Under the pieces are notes generated by a model that had not been told where the DNA came from, searched no databases, and saw nothing but the letters and a program-made list of their open reading frames with translations. A stretch of 64,000 nt of DNA from Bryobacteraceae bacterium (lineage in GTDB: Bacteria; Acidobacteriota; Terriglobia; Bryobacterales; Bryobacteraceae): positions 1 through 64,000 of the forward strand of contig JANWXD010000009.1 of assembly GCA_025055455.1 (NCBI GenBank). Direction: 5' to 3'. The translations under genes and the position numbers were made by a program. How positions within the stretch are numbered: the first letter of the stretch is position 1; every line of letters starts with the position of its first letter. This document shows, piece by piece, positions 56,026-64,000 of the stretch.

Positions 56026-57170
56026 ATTACCGTCTGACCTGCTTGACCCCGGTGCTGATTGGCGACGGCCAGAAGCTCTCGCCAGTGGATTATATGGTCT
56101 GGAAGGATCAGGTCAGCGTCCTCGATCAGCGCCGGATCTTTCGTCTGCTCGCCAAAGGCCCGCGGTTGGAGAATTATTTGGCCCAGATCAAGCGCGCCGA
56201 GCGGCTGGAGTTCGCCTCTTGGGGCGGCTTTGCCCAGAGCTACGCTGGCCGGCGGATCCCCTTCGAGAGCGCCGCCTGTGCCCGCTACTGGGAGCAGGCC
56301 CGCGGCGATAGTTTGCACATCCCGACGTTTGCCTCGGGTCCCTCGGGACCCTATTTGCCGGCCAGCGCCCTGAAAGGCGCGCTGCACACCGCCATGCTGG
56401 CGGCGTCCATGGACCGGAGCGTTCTAGACGCCGTGGCGGCGCAGTTCGACGCCGATCGCCCGCCGCGCCGACCCGCGGATGTGGCTGAAGAACGTACGAT
56501 GGGTCTTCCAGGCGCCAGCCGCATGCGCTGGTTCCGTCTGTCCGATTCGAAGCCCATTTCGCCCTCTTGTTTGAAAATTTACCTGTTGAGAGTGGCGACC
56601 GTGGTGCTCCGGGGTGGCAAACCGGAGCTCGGCTGGAAAATCAGTCCGCGTGGCGCCGCGGAAGGCAACCGGCCGGAAGAGGCAACTCCGTGGTTTGCCG
56701 AGATGGCAGTCCCGGGTACGGTCTTCGAGGGCCGCTGGCGGGAGGACGAGTTTCTCCGCAGCCCGGAAGTCGCCCGGGCCCTGCGCTGGGACCAGCCGCC
56801 GAATCGCGCCGCGATTCTGGGGGCGGCCAACGGCTTGGCCGCCCGGTTGCTCGCGCTCCACCGAACCTACGCCGAGTCCCTGGGTCTGGACGGGGTGGCC
56901 GCTAGCCTCCGGGAGCTAGAGCAAAAGCTGGCTGCTTGCCGCAACCGGGACGATGCCTGCCTGCTCACGCTCGGCTGGGGGGCCGGGTTGCTTGCCAAAA
57001 TCGCGTGGACGGATACGTCCGACGAAACCTACCGGCGCATCCTCCGCCGCTCGTCAGGATACGCGAGCGCCCCTTCGAGCGCGCTTCCGTTCCCCAAGAC
57101 CCGCCGGATCGTATTCGTGAACGATCGCCCCGCGGCTCTTCCCGGTTGGGCTCTCCTGGAGCTCTCTTGA
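56022..57170 (+). CDS. csm5: Csm5, type III-A RAMP protein (crRNA 3' side)
   Basis: A 382-residue protein from the GTG at 56022 overlapping the csm4 stop. It starts NYRLTCLTPVLIGDGQKLSPVDYM, the Csm5 opening, and has YLPASALKGALHTAML (the PGSSLKG-like loop) and ends RIVFVNDRPAALPGWALLEL. Csm5 caps the far end of the complex and recruits crRNA 3'-trimming nucleases. Upstream open sequence in this frame is a csm4 shadow. Last gene of the effector operon; no cas6, csm6 or cas1/2 follows. Confidence 0.9.
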   Translation: MNYRLTCLTPVLIGDGQKLSPVDYMVWKDQVSVLDQRRIFRLLAKGPRLENYLAQIKRAERLEFASWGGFAQSYAGRRIPFESAACARYWEQARGDSLHIPTFASGPSGPYLPASALKGALHTAMLAASMDRSVLDAVAAQFDADRPPRRPADVAEERTMGLPGASRMRWFRLSDSKPISPSCLKIYLLRVATVVLRGGKPELGWKISPRGAAEGNRPEEATPWFAEMAVPGTVFEGRWREDEFLRSPEVARALRWDQPPNRAAILGAANGLAARLLALHRTYAESLGLDGVAASLRELEQKLAACRNRDDACLLTLGWGAGLLAKIAWTDTSDETYRRILRRSSGYASAPSSALPFPKTRRIVFVNDRPAALPGWALLELS

Positions 57171-57245
57171 AGTGTCCTCCCCGGGAATTTCGGTGGACGC
57201 GGTCGTGATTCCGGCGGTTCCCCAAGCCCTCGCAGCCCCTCGTGC

Positions 57246-57302
57246 TAAGATGCGAGGATGAGGTTAGCGGCGGTGGGCACGCTGCTCTATCGCAATGTAT
57301 AA
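57246..57302 (+). promoter_or_regulatory. extended -10 (TGC-TAAGAT) and overlapping 14-codon leader ORF before the ATPase
   Basis: TGCTAAGAT (57243-57251 region) is placed so that transcription would start about 57258, where an ATG opens a 14-residue frame (MRLAAVGTLLYRNV) ending TAA at 57302, overlapping the ATPase start at 57295. This could give translational coupling; it may also be chance. Confidence 0.35.
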
Positions 57303-58158
57303 CGCCTTTTTCGGGTTCAAGGAGAACCCTTTCAATCTTAGCCCCGACCCGGCGTTCCTGTACCGCAGCGCTCAACACGAAGAAGCGCTGGCCAATCTCA
57401 TTTATGGCGTCGAGCAGCGCAAGGGGTTCATTGTGTTGACCGGCGAGGTCGGCACGGGCAAGACCACCCTGCTTGAGTGTCTTCGCGACACGCTGGACCG
57501 GGACGGCGTGGATTTCGCCTTTTTGTTCAATTCCCGCCTCACGGTGGAGCAGTTCTTCGAGATGGTGGCCTACGATTTCGAGCTGCCTTGCAACCGGGGA
57601 TCGAAAACCGAAGTGCTGTTTGCTTTGAACGAATTTCTGATCCGCAATGCGTCGCAGGGCCAAATCACCGCGTTGATCGTGGACGAGGCCCACGACCTCG
57701 GCTTCGACGTGCTCGAGGAGATTCGGATGCTGGGCAACCTGGAAGACCGCACCGGCAAGCTGCTCCAGATCGTGCTCTGCGGCCAGCCGGAACTGGACCG
57801 GAAGCTGGACGCCCCCAACTTGCGCCAGCTCAAGCAACGCGTTGTCCTGCGGTACACGCTGCAACCCTTCTCCGAGCGTGAGAGCATCGAGTACATTCGC
57901 TGGCGGCTGGCCAAGGCGGGCATGGAAGACCAAACGGTGTTCCCCCCGGCGGTGCTTGCGGAGATCCACCGCCGCGCCCAAGGCATCCCGCGCCTCATCA
58001 ACATCATCTGCGACAATCTCCTGCTCACCGCATTTGCCCTGGGGAGCAAGATCGTCACCTCGGCCATGCTCGACGAAGTCACTGCGGACATGCGCCTTCA
58101 ACCGCCCGGTCTCGCTCCAGCCCGCTCCCCGTACACCGTTTCCGACTCCCACAAATAG
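57295..58158 (+). CDS. ExeA/GspA-like AAA ATPase
   Basis: A 287-residue ATPase. It opens with the ExeA-type sequence YNAFFGFKENPFNLSPDPAFLYRSAQHEEALANL, has Walker A TGEVGTGKTTLL, Walker B LIVDEAHDLG, sensor residues in CGQPELDRKL and RVVLRYTLQPF, and a lid with GIPRLINIICDNLLL. Relatives work in type II secretion and polysaccharide export, or with transposition. It has no peptidoglycan-binding tail. It stands alone after the csm operon, so its role here is unclear. Confidence 0.88.
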   Translation: MYNAFFGFKENPFNLSPDPAFLYRSAQHEEALANLIYGVEQRKGFIVLTGEVGTGKTTLLECLRDTLDRDGVDFAFLFNSRLTVEQFFEMVAYDFELPCNRGSKTEVLFALNEFLIRNASQGQITALIVDEAHDLGFDVLEEIRMLGNLEDRTGKLLQIVLCGQPELDRKLDAPNLRQLKQRVVLRYTLQPFSERESIEYIRWRLAKAGMEDQTVFPPAVLAEIHRRAQGIPRLINIICDNLLLTAFALGSKIVTSAMLDEVTADMRLQPPGLAPARSPYTVSDSHK

Positions 58159-58263
58159 GGCCGGAGCTTCTGCGGCTTGGAAGCTTGGGGGAACGACACA
58201 ACGGGAGGCAGGGCCCGTATCCCTTGGTCTGACCGGTGCAGTCGCGAGGGCGTGCCGGGCCGG

Positions 58264-58731
58264 TCAGCGCTGCTCGGCAACCGAACGCTCCGCCAATTCG
58301 CCGAGGATGGGGAGCTTGTACACCTGATCCTGGCTGGTCTTAATGAGCATAAAGATCCAGACGGCGAAGAGGGCGGCCTTGAGCAGCCCGCCCAGGAAGA
58401 AGCTGTGTCGCATGGGATCGGGGAGCGGGGCGAGCGCGAACCGGAACATGGGGCCAATCACCCAGTCCACGATCAGCCAGACGACGAAGAGGTAGATGCC
58501 CTGGAAGGCGTGGAAGCGGACAGTGCGGTCGTCGCGGAAGCGCTCGGAGGCGAGCACCACGATAGCCGGGATCCAGCCGACGAGGGGCAGGTAGCAGAGC
58601 ATCGAAGCGGTGCGGGGGGTGATGCCCTCGAGCGCGGGGCGGCGCGCGGCGGCAGGCTGCGGCGCGCCGCAGTTGCGGCAGTAGACGTCGGACTCCCCGG
58701 TGGGGCTTCCGCACCGGCAGCAAAACGGCAT
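58264..58731 (-). CDS. zinc-ribbon plus DUF4870-like membrane protein
   Basis: A 155-residue protein. An N-terminal zinc ribbon (FCCRCGSPTG..CRNCGAPQP, two C-x-x-C) is followed by a membrane domain with about three or four helices (SMLCYLPLVGWIPAIVVLA; GIYLFVVWLIVDWVIG; GLLKAALFAVWIFMLIK) and the RFHAFQG motif typical of DUF4870/TM proteins. Function unknown; convergent with the ATPase gene. Confidence 0.8.
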   Translation of the reverse strand: MPFCCRCGSPTGESDVYCRNCGAPQPAAARRPALEGITPRTASMLCYLPLVGWIPAIVVLASERFRDDRTVRFHAFQGIYLFVVWLIVDWVIGPMFRFALAPLPDPMRHSFFLGGLLKAALFAVWIFMLIKTSQDQVYKLPILGELAERSVAEQR

Positions 58732-58842
58732 GGTTCGGTCCCGTAAGGTTCTACGTTACGCCGGGCAGCGAGGTTCGGGCCAAATGGGCGGCACTTGCAT
58801 CCAAGTGCAGCGGCGGCTCGAATTCTACATCATGTGGCCTTT

Positions 58843-61800
58843 CTAACCGCGCTCTAGGCCATCTGCGGATCGCTTACCGGTTTCGCCTCCCGGGTCGGTT
58901 TTCTCCTCCCCGACCGGTTCGATCCTTAGGTCGTTGCAAGCCTCGATGATGCGTTTGATGGCCCCTGTACGGTTCACGTAAAATTCCGATTCTCGAATCC
59001 GGACGAACTTCCATCCCACCCGCTCGAGTTGCCGCTGGCGATCCATGTCTTTTGCGAATTGCTCCGGTCCATGCCAGGCGTCCCCGTCGCATTCCACCGC
59101 GAGCCGGTTCGCCAGTCCCTCGACCACGAGGTCAATACGGTAGCCGGCGACCTCGACTTGTGGGCGGATGCGATACTTCCTTCGGAGCAGTTCCAGGGCT
59201 ACGTCGACCTCGAACCAGCTATCGTAAGGCTCGGGCTGTGACCCGGGCATCCGACGGACAGACTTAGCGGCCCGCTCCAAGCGATCCAAGTGCTCATAAA
59301 TATTCTCAAGCTCGAATCTTGAGGCATTCTCGAAAAACTGCAGCAAGCGCCGGCGCAAGTCATTCTGCCCAAGCTCATGCAGCTGCACACTGTGAAAAAG
59401 TACAACTTGGTCTCTGGCGCGACTCATGGCCACGTTGAAGCGGCGCTCGGCCTCGAGCTCGGTCAACGCTCGGTACGAATAATCCGGGGCGATGACTAGC
59501 GACAGGAAGATCACGTCCCGTTCGTCTCCCTGAAAGGTTGCGGGCACGCCGCATCGCAGTTTCCTCTCTTCACGGACTTTCGGCTCGAGGCACTCCGCCA
59601 GTCTGGCCTCGATATATTCTGCCTGGGCGTGGCCTTGCAAGGCGATCACTCCCATGGTCTTGTTCGCGTACTCGGACGTGTCGATACACTCTCGAATAAG
59701 AGTCACGATTGCTTCCGCTTCCGGCTTGTTGAGGAGGCGCTGCCCCTCGCCTTCGCAGTGCCCGTTCGGCACAAACTTGCGGAGCAGAGGCGGGAGGCGG
59801 TTCGGCGGGGGTTGACGCAACGGAATCAACGGTGCTTCACGGTAGCACAGCTCGTTGCTAAAACGGATGATTTCCGGCACGCAGCGGAAGTGTTCTCGCA
59901 AAAAGACCGGAGTACCGAAAGCACGCTCGGCGTGGTCGTAAAGGCTGCTGTCGGGCCGATATTCCTCTCGGAAGTGAAATTGTTGGAGGTGTTCTCGCGC
60001 TAGCCGGGCGATATCGTCTTCGTGCACGCCCACCGCCTCCGGGCTGTTCTGCTTGTCGTCGCCGACGACGATGATGCGTTTCGCCAACAAGAAGAGGACA
60101 AGAGCTTCCACGCCTGCCTGGGACGCCTCATCGATGATCACCGTATCGAACAACCCAGCGATCGGTTTGGTGGTCTCCCAAACCTTGTGAAGCGGCATGA
60201 TCCAAGCAGGGATTTTGGCAACGCACTCCGCGAGCCGCTGCTGAGCGGTCCTCCGGTGGCTATACGCGTACTTGCCCGTGCCCTTACCGATTCGCGCCAT
60301 CGCTTTTTGCCATGCGACCAAGTTTTGCCGAGTTCGGTCGTCCAGACGCTGCAAGAATGTGCCCCAGGCTTTCTGCGCCACCAGCTTTGCAAGGACGTTC
60401 TCGATCCGCAGTTGCAGCTGCTGACGGCGAGCAGCAAGACTCTCGTAATTCTGGGGATTCGCGAATTCGCGAAGGCATTGTCTTGCTTGACGCCAACGCC
60501 AGGCTGGGCCGAGCTCACGAAGGCGGTCGCTCCATTCCCGCTGTCCCTGCGTGCGCTCGATCAGCGCGGCCAAGTTGGGGCAGAGCGGCTCGAGCCGCTG
60601 CACTATCGACCGATAGAGCTGAACCTGCTGCTGTTTCTCCATCAATTGCTTCCGTCTCGCCCAGGCTTCGCTCCAAAGAGCGCGATCTCGTCGCTCGATC
60701 GCGTGCGCGAGCTGGCCCAGGCACGGGTGTGCCACGCCCGCGTCGGGCTGACGAAGCCGTCCGAGTAGCTCATCTAAACGCTGCTGCGCTGCCTGAACAC
60801 GACGGCGGGCGAGCTCGGCTTCGATCAGCCGCCGCCACCTGCCGCGCCCTGTCTCTTCCGCTAGGCCGATTCTTTGACTGATTGGGACGACTTGCAAGGC
60901 CGAGCCAGTGTGGTCTCTGAACAACGACAACAAGTCGTGAAGGCATGCGACCTGATCCTCAATCTCACCGACCACCAGTCCGCGCTCGGAGGACGAGCTG
61001 ATCACACCGCGAGGCCATAATTTGGAAAAGCGCAGCCGCAGATGCTCGAACTCTAGGAATGAGACCAACAGCTCCAAGGACTCTAAGTCGCGTGGGGGGC
61101 TCCCTCTGACTCGCGTCCACTCTTCGACGTAGCGAGTCTCCCGCACGACGCCGGGGGCGAACGGACCCCACCCGCGACGGCCTCCGTACCGGAAGTGTTC
61201 CAGTCGACGGGAGGCATCCTCCAGCAACTTCGTGTGGTCCGCATCGGGCGGTATCTGAACTTGGGCGTCCGCCAGCGTGCCCTGTGCGGCTCGGAGCCTC
61301 CTTGCGATGTCCTTCGCTTCTTGTGCCACGCGCTGCCAGCGGTCGGGTTCACCGACCAGCAGGTCCTTTAAGATGTCGTCCGTGCAGTCGCCCAGCAGAC
61401 GGGCCGCGCGCGCAGCTTGCCGCTCTAAGTGATCTAAGAACTGCTTGCATGACTCGAGGTCGACGTCGGAAAATTGGCACAAGCGCTCTAGCTCATCGCT
61501 ATCGACACCCCTGCGCAAGGCCTCTGCTACCTGCTCTTCCTGTTCGAGCTTCTCGAGTATTTGGGAAAACTCTTCAGGGTCAGGCAGAGGGAATGTGCCG
61601 AGACACTGACTGATTTCGGCCAAAGTTTCGGGCGTCAACGCGGTGTGCACTCGGGCGAGAAGCTGGATCTCCTCGGGCTGCAGAGGACACTCACAATTCG
61701 GACTGGGCAACTCCGGGAACCAGTCGTATCGGTTCCGGTGTGCCTCTAATTCCTGGGCCAGTTTTCCGGCAGTTCCCTGATATCCGCCAGGAAGGGTGAT

Positions 61801-63387
61801 GGTCTGAGTCTCGGCCTCGCGGCACTGCCGGAGCTGCGCCTCGACCTCCCACAGTTGCCGTTCGAACTGCTGCAACTCGCGCTCGAGTCGTTCCGTTTGT
61901 TCGCGGTGCTGCTCCGCTGTCCAAGCCCTGGAGCGCTCCAAGATGCCGTTGACGCTCTCTTGCAAAAGTCGCTGCTCTTCGCGCGAGCCTCCAAGCGAGG
62001 GGACGCAGAGCGAACGGATTTCTTCCGGCAACAGGTCCCTAAGGACCGCGAGTGCCTTCGGTGCTTGGGCAGTGACGAGCACATTTTCCCCGTCAGCCAG
62101 CAGGTGACAAATGAGGTTCGCGATGGTATGGCTCTTGCCGGTGCCCGGTGGGCCCTTCACGAGCACGTAGGGGCGGGCCTGGAGAGACGTAAGGATATTT
62201 CGCTGCTCGTCGTTTGTCGGCAAAGGAAAATACAATCGACCCGGCTGGAGCGCCCCGCGTCCATAGTTTTGAGCCGCCATGGCATCCGAGCCTGTAGGCG
62301 TTTGGCCTTCATACAAGAGACGAGTCCAGGGAGGCGTGGCAGCGAAGTTGGGCTTCGTGGTGGAATCGATCAGGCTTTCGATCAGTACGTCGTAAGCGTT
62401 CAGCTGTCGCTCTCGAAGGACCAGGGCCGGTGCATAAAATATCCGCGGAGTTTGCTCCGCCCGCTCGGGGGAATCCCATGTATCTTCGAGCACCTCGGCA
62501 ATAGGTTCCATACGATTAGCCACGATCCGTAGGATTCGGGCCACTGTCTTCCTGTCCCAGGCATGGATGTCCAGTTCCTCCAGTAACGGATTTAGCTTTT
62601 CGTTGTCTATCCGCGGGCGGCGTTCCAGTTCGAGCATGTCGAGTTCGATGTGAAATCCATCGAACGAAGTCGCCGGGGCAACTCGCAGGATTCCTCGAGC
62701 CGCGTCCAAGCTGATTTCCGCGCGAGTCGTTAGCACATGTCGTCGGATGATGGTGTTTTCCGGATTGCGCCAGACAAGGAGGCCGAGGCCGAGGATTAGC
62801 TCATAGCGTTCTTCCGCTTCCTCGAGACGTCGACGCATGAAATCGATGCGCTCGTAGATATCGTTTAGAGCTTTCCACTGTCGGTACTGTTGCCTCCACG
62901 GTTCCCAGTCGGATCTAAGATAGTTGTCCCACAGAGTTCGCAAATGAGGTTGCTCGTCGATTCGACGGAGCTTCACAGTGCGTGGTTTGCGGGAGGGATC
63001 GCCCCACGGCGATGGTTTCTCGACCGGCACATGGATTTCCTGGTTGAGCAGATCAAAAAGCTCCTCCAGATCGACGTCCAGGTAGCGTTCCGGGTGGTCT
63101 TGGAACTGTTGTGGAACCCAGTCGCGCAGCTCCGAAGGAACCGCTGGCGCGCGCGGTTGGCGCTCCTTTTGGATCTCTAGCCAGAGATCTGCGACTTCTT
63201 CCGGATTGTCCGAGTAGAAGACCGACTTGCACTTTTGTTTCCGGTTGGGCGGAAGGTCCCGCGGAAGCTCCGACAACCAGAGGAGTTTGTCTTCAGCTCG
63301 ATAGGCGGTGATGGGCTTTCGTCGGAGTGCCGCGACGTCTCTGAGAAACCGAAGAAGCGCTTGGGACTTTTCGAGCCAGATTGACAT
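58843..63387 (-). CDS. UPF1/DNA2-like SF1 helicase with C-terminal PD-(D/E)XK nuclease, putative defence protein
   Basis: A 1514-residue protein. Residues 1-400 are an unrecognised N-terminal region. Helicase motif I (VKGPPGTGKSHTIANL) is near residue 411; a coiled coil (EQTERLERELQQFERQLWEVEAQLRQ) and a 650-residue insertion follow; motif II (VIIDEASQAG) is near 1084, then VVGDDKQNSP, TFQGDERDVIFLSLV and RRFNVAMSRARDQ (motif VI). Residues about 1400-1490 form a Vsr/DUF559-like nuclease: EVDVALELL, GYRIDLVVEG, LAVECDGDAWH, then LERVGWKFVRIRESEFY. This layout is frequent in defence islands (large helicase-nuclease single-gene systems). The DNA looks richer in A+T than flanking genes. It is monocistronic. 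Confidence 0.88.
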   Translation of the reverse strand: MSIWLEKSQALLRFLRDVAALRRKPITAYRAEDKLLWLSELPRDLPPNRKQKCKSVFYSDNPEEVADLWLEIQKERQPRAPAVPSELRDWVPQQFQDHPERYLDVDLEELFDLLNQEIHVPVEKPSPWGDPSRKPRTVKLRRIDEQPHLRTLWDNYLRSDWEPWRQQYRQWKALNDIYERIDFMRRRLEEAEERYELILGLGLLVWRNPENTIIRRHVLTTRAEISLDAARGILRVAPATSFDGFHIELDMLELERRPRIDNEKLNPLLEELDIHAWDRKTVARILRIVANRMEPIAEVLEDTWDSPERAEQTPRIFYAPALVLRERQLNAYDVLIESLIDSTTKPNFAATPPWTRLLYEGQTPTGSDAMAAQNYGRGALQPGRLYFPLPTNDEQRNILTSLQARPYVLVKGPPGTGKSHTIANLICHLLADGENVLVTAQAPKALAVLRDLLPEEIRSLCVPSLGGSREEQRLLQESVNGILERSRAWTAEQHREQTERLERELQQFERQLWEVEAQLRQCREAETQTITLPGGYQGTAGKLAQELEAHRNRYDWFPELPSPNCECPLQPEEIQLLARVHTALTPETLAEISQCLGTFPLPDPEEFSQILEKLEQEEQVAEALRRGVDSDELERLCQFSDVDLESCKQFLDHLERQAARAARLLGDCTDDILKDLLVGEPDRWQRVAQEAKDIARRLRAAQGTLADAQVQIPPDADHTKLLEDASRRLEHFRYGGRRGWGPFAPGVVRETRYVEEWTRVRGSPPRDLESLELLVSFLEFEHLRLRFSKLWPRGVISSSSERGLVVGEIEDQVACLHDLLSLFRDHTGSALQVVPISQRIGLAEETGRGRWRRLIEAELARRRVQAAQQRLDELLGRLRQPDAGVAHPCLGQLAHAIERRDRALWSEAWARRKQLMEKQQQVQLYRSIVQRLEPLCPNLAALIERTQGQREWSDRLRELGPAWRWRQARQCLREFANPQNYESLAARRQQLQLRIENVLAKLVAQKAWGTFLQRLDDRTRQNLVAWQKAMARIGKGTGKYAYSHRRTAQQRLAECVAKIPAWIMPLHKVWETTKPIAGLFDTVIIDEASQAGVEALVLFLLAKRIIVVGDDKQNSPEAVGVHEDDIARLAREHLQQFHFREEYRPDSSLYDHAERAFGTPVFLREHFRCVPEIIRFSNELCYREAPLIPLRQPPPNRLPPLLRKFVPNGHCEGEGQRLLNKPEAEAIVTLIRECIDTSEYANKTMGVIALQGHAQAEYIEARLAECLEPKVREERKLRCGVPATFQGDERDVIFLSLVIAPDYSYRALTELEAERRFNVAMSRARDQVVLFHSVQLHELGQNDLRRRLLQFFENASRFELENIYEHLDRLERAAKSVRRMPGSQPEPYDSWFEVDVALELLRRKYRIRPQVEVAGYRIDLVVEGLANRLAVECDGDAWHGPEQFAKDMDRQRQLERVGWKFVRIRESEFYVNRTGAIKRIIEACNDLRIEPVGEEKTDPGGETGKRSADGLERG

Positions 63388-63510
63388 GGGTCAGAGTCTC
63401 TCAGCTCGAAAACAGCTGGAATTTTACGTCCGACGAAACCATTCGGTCAAGGAGCTGGCCGCCGGTGCAACCGGCGCGATCATATCGCTCAACCGGCGCG
63501 GCGCGATGAC

Positions 63511-64000
63511 TCACGCCACCGGGATCCCCAACGTCTGCTCCAAATACTCCCGGCTCATGCGCGCGCTTTCTTTGGGCGGGCGGAAGGGCGAAGAGTCCAG
63601 TTCCACCGTGAGCCAACCCCTCCAGGAGATCGAGTCCAGATGGGCTTTCAGGGCGGGGAAGTCCACGCCGCCGTGGCCGAGGGGGAAAAACGGCGGGTCT
63701 TTCATCAGATCGGGGCGTTCTAATCGTCGCTTGGCGCCGCCGCGGTGTTCGGGCGCGGTGTCCTTCAAGTGAAACTCGACGATGCGGTGACCCAGCTCCC
63801 GGGCAAGTGCGACGGGGTCGATGCCCGCCAACGTAATATGGCCGGTGTCCAGGACGAACCACACATGTTCGGGAGTAGTACGGCTCAGTACGAAGTCAAT
63901 TTCGCGGCGGTTTTCGAATTGGCTCCACATGTGGGCGTGAACCGCGAGCTGGACGCCAAGGGCGCGGGTGCGCCGGCCCAGCTCTTCGAGCACCGTCGTC
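63511..64000 (-). CDS. sugar phosphate isomerase/epimerase (TIM barrel), partial
   Basis: The C-terminal 160 residues of an AP-endonuclease-2/xylose-isomerase-like protein; the frame stays open to the window end, so the N-terminus is missing. Visible parts: VQLAVHAHMWSQFE, VWFVLDTGHITLAG with the metal Asp/His, VEFHLKDTA with a His-x-Lys-Asp motif, GHGGVDFPALKAHL and WLTVELDSS with the final metal Glu. Substrate unknown. Confidence 0.85.
   Translation of the reverse strand, partial: TTVLEELGRRTRALGVQLAVHAHMWSQFENRREIDFVLSRTTPEHVWFVLDTGHITLAGIDPVALARELGHRIVEFHLKDTAPEHRGGAKRRLERPDLMKDPPFFPLGHGGVDFPALKAHLDSISWRGWLTVELDSSPFRPPKESARMSREYLEQTLGIPVA

Noticed and set aside
51988-57294. CRISPR array near the csm genes
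   Set aside because: I read the gaps before cas10 and after csm5, and the gap at 63388-63510, for repeated 25-40 bp units and found none; only unrelated hairpins.
57258-57302. Separate 14-residue peptide gene
   Set aside because: Too short and overlapping the ATPase start; listed only as a possible leader ORF.

Overview
The window is high-GC bacterial chromosome, most likely from an Acidobacteriota (Bryobacterales/Solibacter-like) organism. The evidence is the dense, uniformly high-GC coding, a secreted VWFA-related protein of the kind typical of Acidobacteria (49835-50842), a large secreted repeat-type protein next to it, and many starts without a Shine-Dalgarno sequence that sit just downstream of TAGAAT/TACAAT-like -10 elements. 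No rRNA, tRNA, IS element or CRISPR array was recognised.

Region by region. 1-9.7 kb: a duplicated-architecture CPBP membrane protease (cut by the window start), an HpcH-type aldolase, a glycerol facilitator, GlpX fructose bisphosphatase, RidA, a NYN-LOTUS protein, and a two-subunit AdoCbl mutase whose two specificity residues point to isobutyryl-CoA rather than methylmalonyl-CoA. 9.8-13.2 kb: a molybdopterin oxidoreductase operon (Fe-S subunit, catalytic subunit, TorD chaperone) behind a full-consensus sigma-54 promoter. 13.3-14.9 kb: a secreted fasciclin protein divergent from a CarH/LitR-like B12 regulator. 15-20.7 kb: mazG followed by an overlapping operon with a GNAT acyltransferase, an N-succinylamino-acid racemase/OSBS-like enolase and two exporter-type transporters, then an SDR. 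20.8-21.5 kb: a glutaredoxin-like protein disulfide oxidoreductase with an in-frame TGA exactly where the first Cys of its C-terminal CPYC motif belongs, so very probably a selenoprotein. 21.5-24.3 kb: DinB-like protein, glucarate-dehydratase-like enzyme, a small basic protein, a P-loop kinase. 24.3-29.7 kb: a fadN-fadA-fadE beta-oxidation operon. 29.8-33.6 kb: a molybdenum hydroxylase pair (IorAB type) fused into one operon with an M20 amidohydrolase. 34-38.3 kb: TCA-cycle genes gltA (minus) divergent from icd-mdh (plus), with a perfect palindrome over the icd promoter. 38.4-42.5 kb: TPP enzyme, galE, secreted amidohydrolase. 42.5-46.3 kb: TadE/TadE/TadG operon (tadG frameshifted), DUF1015 protein, and a decayed Gfo/Idh/MocA gene. 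46.4-52 kb: secreted proteins of Acidobacteria type.

52.2-63.4 kb is a defence-like region. It holds a compact type III-A (Csm) effector operon whose Cas10 keeps the GGDD cyclase motif but starts directly at the first Palm domain, without an HD nuclease; no Cas6, Csm6, Cas1/2 or array is present. After an ExeA-like ATPase and a zinc-ribbon membrane protein comes a 1514-residue UPF1/DNA2-like SF1 helicase with a C-terminal PD-(D/E)XK nuclease, visibly richer in A+T than its neighbours. The window ends inside a TIM-barrel sugar isomerase/epimerase.

Three cobalamin- or redox-linked themes recur: B12 (acyl-CoA mutase and B12 photoreceptor-like regulator), molybdenum enzymes (two unrelated systems), and fatty/branched acyl-CoA oxidation feeding a TCA cluster. 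All calls are by reading the sequence; no search or computation was run.
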